The notes under the pieces are model-generated. The model worked only from the letters and a program-made list of their open reading frames with translations. It did no database searches and was not told the origin of the DNA. Positions 59,401 through 64,000 of a stretch of DNA of 64,000 nucleotides are shown here, piece after piece; position 1 is the stretch's first letter; each line of letters begins with the position of its first letter. Location: assembly GCA_963969365.1 (NCBI GenBank), contig OZ017753.1:1364001-1428000 (forward strand), given 5' to 3'. The position numbers and the translations under genes are program-made. This DNA comes from Asterochloris sp. CNOR1 (lineage: Eukaryota > Chlorophyta > Trebouxiophyceae > Trebouxiales > Trebouxiaceae).

Positions 59401-61892
59401 GTGGCTGTGGCGCCTCCCCCTGCCAGCCGTTGCTGATGGTCCATCAGCAGCTGTTGGGCTGCCGGCGACAGCAGGGCCATGGGGTTGGTGAAGGCACCAT
59501 AGGGCAGGTTGAGGAGAGGAAGGCCTGCCGCAGCCTCGCTGCCACCTGCAGCCCCGCTGGCACCAGGAGCAGCAGCACTGCCATCCCCATTCAGCGCCTC
59601 AGCTGGGGCTGCAGCTGCCTCAGGCTGCTGTGGAGTTGACCTGGAGGTGGGAGCTGCTTTGCGCCTGGCTCCTGCCTGCTTGTGCCGGATGATCTTTACA
59701 GGCCGCCTCTGCCGGGGCACCTGCAGGGTGCACTACAAATTGCCCCTCAGCTGCCTCTGTCAGTAACTGCACCACCCAGAGGTGGTAGGAAAAGAATTGC
59801 ATCAGGGCAACCGCGTGGCACGACTGGAGTGTTGGGAATGCCTCTTATAGCTTTCTTGGGTGACACAAACATGCACCTGTGTGCGTATGACCCTCAAAGT
59901 CAGCAACAGTCCCACAAGCTGCTGGCTGCAATGCCATCTGGGTCCCCCTACATGCTAGATCAGCAGCCTTGTCTGGTCGACTGCAGCTTCAGCCTGCCAC
60001 CAAACCCTTGCAGTTGCGCTCTTGCAGGTGCAAATCCTCTTCAGCCCCACCTGAGGGAGGCCAGCGAAACCTTCGCCCATGTGGCTCGGGCGCCTGTTCT
60101 CTGTGCTGCTGTCAGGGCTGCCGCTGAGCTCCCCATCCACCTCAGCATCGTCAAAATTGGGCAGCATCAGGTTGAAAGGCGGCCCGGATCCTGCATCGCT
60201 GCCGCTCTCCCCCAGCAACGAAACACCCATGAAACCTGTGGCAATGGTGGAACTGTGTCAAGCAGGATGCAAGTTTGCAAGTAGCAGACAAGAACCCACT
60301 CTTGCAGCCTCAGCAGTGGTATGCAGTGTGGCACCAGCCCAGGGAGGGCGTTCAAGTTGCAGCAGGGAGGACAACACTCGCTGGGATCCTTTTGCATATC
60401 CCTGCAGACTGCTGCGTCTTCCTGAATGCTGCCCAAGAAGCAGCGTCAAAGCAGCATGTGGGGACTCTAGCACAGATTCACAGCCTGCCAAACTGACCCG
60501 GGCCTGCTTGCTGAGCATCAGCGCTGCGCTGCGTCAGTCCTACAAGCTGCGGGTGGGCCAGGATCTGGAAGCTTGGGGGCAGTAGATGCAGGCCCAGACC
60601 AGCCATGGGCAGGGCTGGCAGTCCCCCTGTCCATTGCGGAGCAGAAGAGCTGTCAGCGTCACCGTCAGTGTCGGTCGCATCTGACAGGCCGGGGATGCAT
60701 GCCCTGATGTGGTTGGCAGCCGCCTGCATGACAAGTGCAGGGTCAGTGCAGTGTTTAGTACTAGCTTCTGTGCTGCGCAGCCCATGGCAATGGCAAAGGC
60801 ATCACACGCATTTGCACCAGCTGTCACCAAAGCAGAATACTGGAAGGGAGGGCTGCTGCAGCATCCCCACAGCAGGGCAGCACGTGCGAGTCAGACAGGA
60901 CCATGAGCCACTGGCAGCTCTGACCAGCCTACCTGCAATGCCGCATGGGCGCTGCTGTTGGCCAGCTGGGCAGGACCATCATCGCCGCCTGCTGCCGCGG
61001 CCGCGGCAGCCTCAGCAGCGCGCAGCCGTGCCAGCGCTGCAGCAAGCTCCGGCGACTGGGCGCTGGCGGTGCTGCCGCTGCTGCCTCCTGCGCTGCTGCC
61101 TGCAGGCGCCTCCTCTTCCCCATGCTGGCTTGCTGCACAGTCGTCCCGGGGTCCAGCCTGGGCCTTGCCGCCGCCAGTGCTTGCAGGCCCGCCGCAGCCG
61201 CCATTTGCCGCAGCCTGGCCCTCTGCCTGCGCCTGAAAGCTCCCAAAGAAGGAGGCATTGTTCAGGTAAGCCTGCTGCATGGTCAGCTGCAGCATGGCGT
61301 GCACCTCACTGCCAAAGCGGGTGCGCCATCCGTCGCCAAATGCCAGCCTGAGAGCAGGCTCCCAGTTGGTGGCCACATGCTCCTCCCAAGCATCCTGCAG
61401 CCAGCAGGGTAGGGACTCCAGCACCATTTGGCACCTGTGGCGAGCTGATCATGACATGTGCCATCACAACAAAGAGACTTTGGGCGATGCATGGCCAAGC
61501 ACAGTGCTGTGCTGCAATGTGCCAACATGGTCTATCCTGGCTTGCCCTGCTGGTGACTCATGCCCATGAACCCAGATCTCAAAGGGCCAGTTCTGTCTGA
61601 ACAAGCAGCAGAGCCTAGCTGGCCCCACGATGATCACAGGGCACAGACCAGCAGCAGCAACTTTCTTTGCAGCTTGATGCGTTCTGCAGGCTGCCAGACC
61701 ATGTAGCAGCAGCTCATGAGCTCAGGCAGCTCAAATCCTGTGAAAGGTTCTGACCTCGTGAAGGGCCTGGTCGGCAGGATCTCCCAAGCCTGGTCCGTGC
61801 GTCTCCTCAGCAGCACGCATGGCCACAGCAGCTGCACTATCTTGGGGGTATGTGTCTAGCCAGTCCTCCAGGTTCTGGCCCTCAGTCTCCAT
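44445..61892 (-). CDS. Giant ankyrin-repeat / U-box protein (putative E3 ubiquitin ligase)
   Basis: About 31 exons give roughly 2,790 residues. Residues 1-400: an unrecognised part (LPCWLQDAWEEHVATNWEPA, FGDGWRTRFGSEVHAML) and acidic segments. Next comes a low-complexity exon (59720-58570) that opens with a basic, NLS-like stretch (RQRRPVKIIRHKQAGARRK). More than 30 ankyrin repeats lie in exons 57940 to 49676 (for example GWTALHNAAEQGSVEVVQLL). A charged coiled-coil (ERAAAEKAANANMAKLLEEE) and a Lys-rich stretch follow. Two exons (47502-46324, 46052-45429) are Gln/Pro/Ala/Gly-rich. The C-terminal U-box is split over 45110-45010 (GLACPITKTLMMDPVVASDG) and 44591-44445 (YERSAIQKWFQSETVSPVSN). A U-box recruits a ubiquitin E2. 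All junctions keep frame except 48245 to 47948, where a micro-exon may be missing; the first intron is also ambiguous. Confidence 0.85.
49090..49405 (-). repeat. Four copies of an acceptor and exon start in the ankyrin gene
   Basis: The exon that begins at 49116 opens with residues ASYVEGRLRLAE. Upstream in its intron, on the same strand, three further stretches could encode related peptides right after acceptor-like sites: ASCVRGRLLLAE (near 49210-49170), ASHEGDAPPFG (near 49300-49265) and ASDVEGGCLL (near 49400-49370). They look like successive, decaying tandem duplicates. Confidence 0.65.
50970..51070 (-). repeat. 60-bp spaced duplicate next to an ankyrin exon
   Basis: Segments around 50979-51009 and 51039-51069 share GTGTCAGA, CAAGCAGTGCTGA and GGATG/GCATG in the same order, 60 bases apart, in the intron just upstream of the exon that starts at 50963. 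Confidence 0.7.
56061..56322 (-). repeat. Three copies of an ankyrin exon start with its acceptor
   Basis: The true acceptor and exon start at 56087 reads MVHKLLEAGADA. Two copies lie upstream in the intron: 56203-56160 (acceptor TTGCAG, then MVHQLLKVGA) and 56322-56280 (decayed acceptor TGCAA, then MLHKLLEAD). All three keep the ankyrin helix pattern. The nearer copy has an intact AG and could serve as an alternative 3' splice site. Confidence 0.85.
58848..58877. repeat. CTG/CAG palindromic run
   Basis: Five CTG triplets run directly into CAG triplets and back to CTG, making a near-perfect inverted repeat inside the low-complexity exon of the ankyrin gene. It encodes part of a Gln/Leu run. 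Confidence 0.8.
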
Positions 61893-63067
61893 GATACATG
61901 GACCTGCAGCAGTCAAAATTTGGTGCAATGTCAAGGACGCCTAGATGCTGGCACCATAAAAGGGCAGGCCCGATGCAGGATGGCTTTGCTTGCTTGCTGG
62001 TCCTGCAACTGCGCTCGGCAGCTGCATGAGTTCATGGCTGCGCAAAGACAGGCAACAACAAGGTGGAGCCCAAGCCCCTGACTGGCTGCACAGAGGGATG
62101 GTCACTCATTGCTATAGCTCGTGGCCACTGCAAGCACTGCAGTCCCGCTGCCACCAATGTAAGCAGGGTGATGGCCGCACTTGCACCTTGCACCAGCAGC
62201 CACATGGATTGCCACAACACTCTGGAAACTGCACGATCGCAGCCAGCAACGTAGGGTCCAGGCTGGACTCACCTGTCCCAACTTTGGTGGCTCGCTACCG
62301 CCTAAGTTGAAAGCAAACTGGGTGCTGGCCTTGACGTCAGGCTGCTGATGAGTGACTGCCCAGCTGCTGCTTCCTGGATTGGCTGGACCCGTTCATGCAA
62401 ATCTGAATCGGCTCGTTTAAAGCCAGTTTTTGACTCAAATGCGCTTCACTGCTTTGCTGCTGCTTCCTGTTCTGGTCCTCGCAAGGAGGCAGGTGCTGAC
62501 AGCAGGAGAGTTATGTCGGTTCCTGGGTCATGCCAACCTGCCAACCTGCCTGCATTGGATCGCTTGCATGTATCACAAGTAGGTTCTGAATGCCACCGAT
62601 GACTGTGCAGATGTGAGCTGTGATGATCTCAGGCTGGAGCAGGACTGCATCAAGAGCGACTGTGCCTGGTGAGCTGCATGCTGCCAGATACATTGCTCTG
62701 CACAGGAAACGAAGAGCGCCTGGCCCGCACCCTCTTCATCTGGATGCATCACATGCATTCCTTTGTTGCAGGTGCCAATCTTTTGCGGTCCCTTCTGAAT
62801 GTGTCTCAAGAGTAAGTGCTGCAGACCAGGACTGTCTAGATGGTGTGAGGCAGGCAACTTAAACCGTACAGCATATTACATACAGGCGGATGCTGGAAGG
62901 CTGCCGCCTGCGGTCTTCAAGTGTGAGACACAGACAGCAAGTAGCCTGGATGTGGAGCCATCTGACGGGAGCCTCGACCAGGCCTGATCACTCCAGGCAG
63001 GCGCCCTTGAGGCTGACTTCCCACTCTGATCTTCGATGGTCCATGCCTACATAACTCTGCACGCCAG
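61893..63067. other. Gene-poor stretch
   Basis: About 1.2 kb between the ankyrin/U-box start codon and the end of the LYR-protein gene. The open frames here have no motif or splice support. It should hold the ankyrin-gene promoter and the 3' UTR of the LYR gene, whose possible TGTAA signal is at 62876-62880 on the minus strand. Confidence 0.4.
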
Positions 63068-63655
63068 CTAGAGAGGTCGTCCACCATGCTTGCAACCTGA
63101 CATCAGCCATTTGCTCATGCGCTGGACATTGTGAAAGTTGCCCACCTGCAGCTGCCCCAGGGACGAGACTGCCAGCTTGCGGGCCTTCTGGATTGCATCT
63201 GGATCTGTTAAAGTCTGCAGGCAGAGACTGGGAGGTCTTGCATGGTAGATGCAGGCGCACTGCACAGACCAACATAAACCGGTGAGGCCACAAGACTTGC
63301 TGAAGTCAAATTTCAGCGGGTCAAGCACTCACCTTGTTCTGGTGAAACTCTACCTGCAAGGAAGCAGACATGGTGTACGGCTGCCGGCTCCATCAAGATT
63401 GGCCATACTCCTATAAAGCATGGCTGCCAGCACTGCAGTGGACATGCAACAAGCTCAGACATAGCTTGCCTTGATGTCTGCCACCAGCCCGTCCCGCTTG
63501 ATGGTGGGAAACCTGCAAGCAGAGCTGGGCTCAGTAAACAGGTAAAACCAAATCACAGGGAGCATCACTGCAAAATGCAACCTGCTGTGCCACACTCACC
63601 GTTTGGCAGCCTGGAGGATGTGGCGATACAGCCGAAGCACCTGTTGGTCCACCAT
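63068..63655 (-). CDS. LYR-motif (LYRM1-like) mitochondrial assembly factor
   Basis: Exons 63655-63600, 63512-63470, 63353-63333 and 63214-63068 give 88 residues. The LYR tripeptide lies near the N-terminus (VLRLYRHILQAAKRFP), followed by the second conserved block, FHQNKTLTDPDAIQKARK, where the Phe and NK..TD pattern is typical of the Complex1_LYR family, closest by eye to LYRM1. Such proteins pair with mitochondrial acyl carrier protein and help assemble respiratory complexes or Fe-S clusters in the matrix. A Cys/Lys/Gly tail ends the protein. The intron after 63470 has a GC donor. The start codon lies 28 bases past the stop of the upstream gene on the same strand, so the two may share one transcript. 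Confidence 0.82.
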
Positions 63656-63683
63656 CTTATTGTTGGTCACTACCTGCCTGCCC

Positions 63684-64000
63684 TCATTGCTTGGAGGGCT
63701 GCTGCTCCTGCTTTGCCTTATTGAATTTGCTGTAACAGTCCTTGAGGGCCTTCACTTCTGCATGGGCACAGACCGCAAGGCGGTCGTGAGCGGGGAGCAT
63801 GCTGTAGCTCTTAGCATAGCAGAGGCCTGCACCTGCTTGACAGGCACGCCAGTCTCTAGAGTTGTCTCCCAGGCACTCCTCCAGCTGGGCATAGACCTTC
63901 CCACACCCCTGTGCGTGCAGCAGCAGCAATGCTCAAACCGTGATTTGCATCACCCAGAATGACAATGCTACCTGTTGATCTGTTTGTGGATCTATCCAGT
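63684..64000 (-). CDS. COA4-like twin CX9C mitochondrial protein (5' partial)
   Basis: Exons (>64000)-63972, 63908-63833 and 63757-63684 are visible; the gene runs off the window end. The readable part carries two CX9C motifs: CGKVYAQLEEC and CQAEVKALKDC, joined by LGDNSRDWRA, then a Lys/Gln-rich tail ending in SKQ. This coiled-coil-helix-coiled-coil-helix arrangement, with the DWR.CQ..V.A.KDC pattern, matches cytochrome c oxidase assembly factor 4 (COA4). Such proteins are imported into the intermembrane space by the Mia40 disulfide relay and act in complex IV assembly. The second CX9C is split by an intron between CQA and EV. The N-terminal exon is incomplete, so targeting cannot be judged. 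Confidence 0.8.

Noticed and set aside
61755-61892. A longer first exon for the ankyrin/U-box gene ending at 61755
   Set aside because: The next supported exon would begin 17 bases later, too short for an intron. A donor near 61837 gives a normal intron and keeps the frame, so I prefer that, though cDNA is needed to settle it.
1-64000. Search for transposons, retroelements, CRISPR arrays and rRNA/tRNA genes
   Set aside because: No reverse transcriptase, integrase, transposase, terminal repeats, spacer arrays or RNA-gene signatures could be recognised by eye. The repeats present are short local duplications next to exons.

Overview
This is nuclear DNA of a green alga, most likely a core chlorophyte of the trebouxiophycean type. 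The evidence is: intron-dense genes with short coding exons; GT-AG introns ending almost always in CTGCAG or TGCAG; moderately high GC content; the chlorophyte poly(A) signal TGTAA behind several genes; and plant-lineage proteins such as a plastid S1/EF-Ts polyprotein, plant-type proteasome alpha-3 and plant-type GATA and U-box domains. The class is an inference. I saw no rRNA, tRNA, CRISPR array or recognisable transposon. Every multi-exon model below was built by hand from splice sites; nearly all sum to an intact reading frame.

Layout. 1-2162 (+) GATA zinc-finger factor, 5' end cut by the window. 3668-6302 (-) glyoxalase II. 6704-7922 (+) thiamin pyrophosphokinase. 8005-8241 (-) small membrane protein. 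8568-9358 (-) PDZ-domain protein. 9433-10918 (+) proteasome assembly chaperone 1-like. 11176-13406 (-) 20S proteasome alpha-3. 14167-19489 (+) type I membrane protein of unknown family. 19806-31585 (-) plastid polyprotein with two S1 and two EF-Ts domains. 31586-33283 mostly unassigned. 33284-37132 (-) importin alpha. 37398-42164 (-) citrate synthase. 42340-44078 (+) ribosomal protein eS17. 44445-61892 (-) a roughly 2,790-residue protein with an undefined N-terminal region, more than 30 ankyrin repeats, long low-complexity segments and a C-terminal U-box. 63068-63655 (-) LYR-motif protein. 63684 to the window end (-) COA4-like twin CX9C protein.

Most genes are housekeeping. Two neighbourhoods make functional sense: a proteasome assembly chaperone lies tail to tail with a proteasome alpha subunit, and two small mitochondrial assembly-factor genes lie head to tail only 28 bases apart, as expected of a dicistronic nuclear transcript.

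Two genome-level patterns run through the window. Many introns hold one or more decayed tandem copies of the splice junction and exon edge beside them, as if introns grow by local duplication of their own borders. In addition, seven introns use a GC donor instead of GT, all reading AG|GCAAG. The ankyrin gene also appears to have grown by exon duplication: most of its introns fall in the same codon of the ankyrin consensus.
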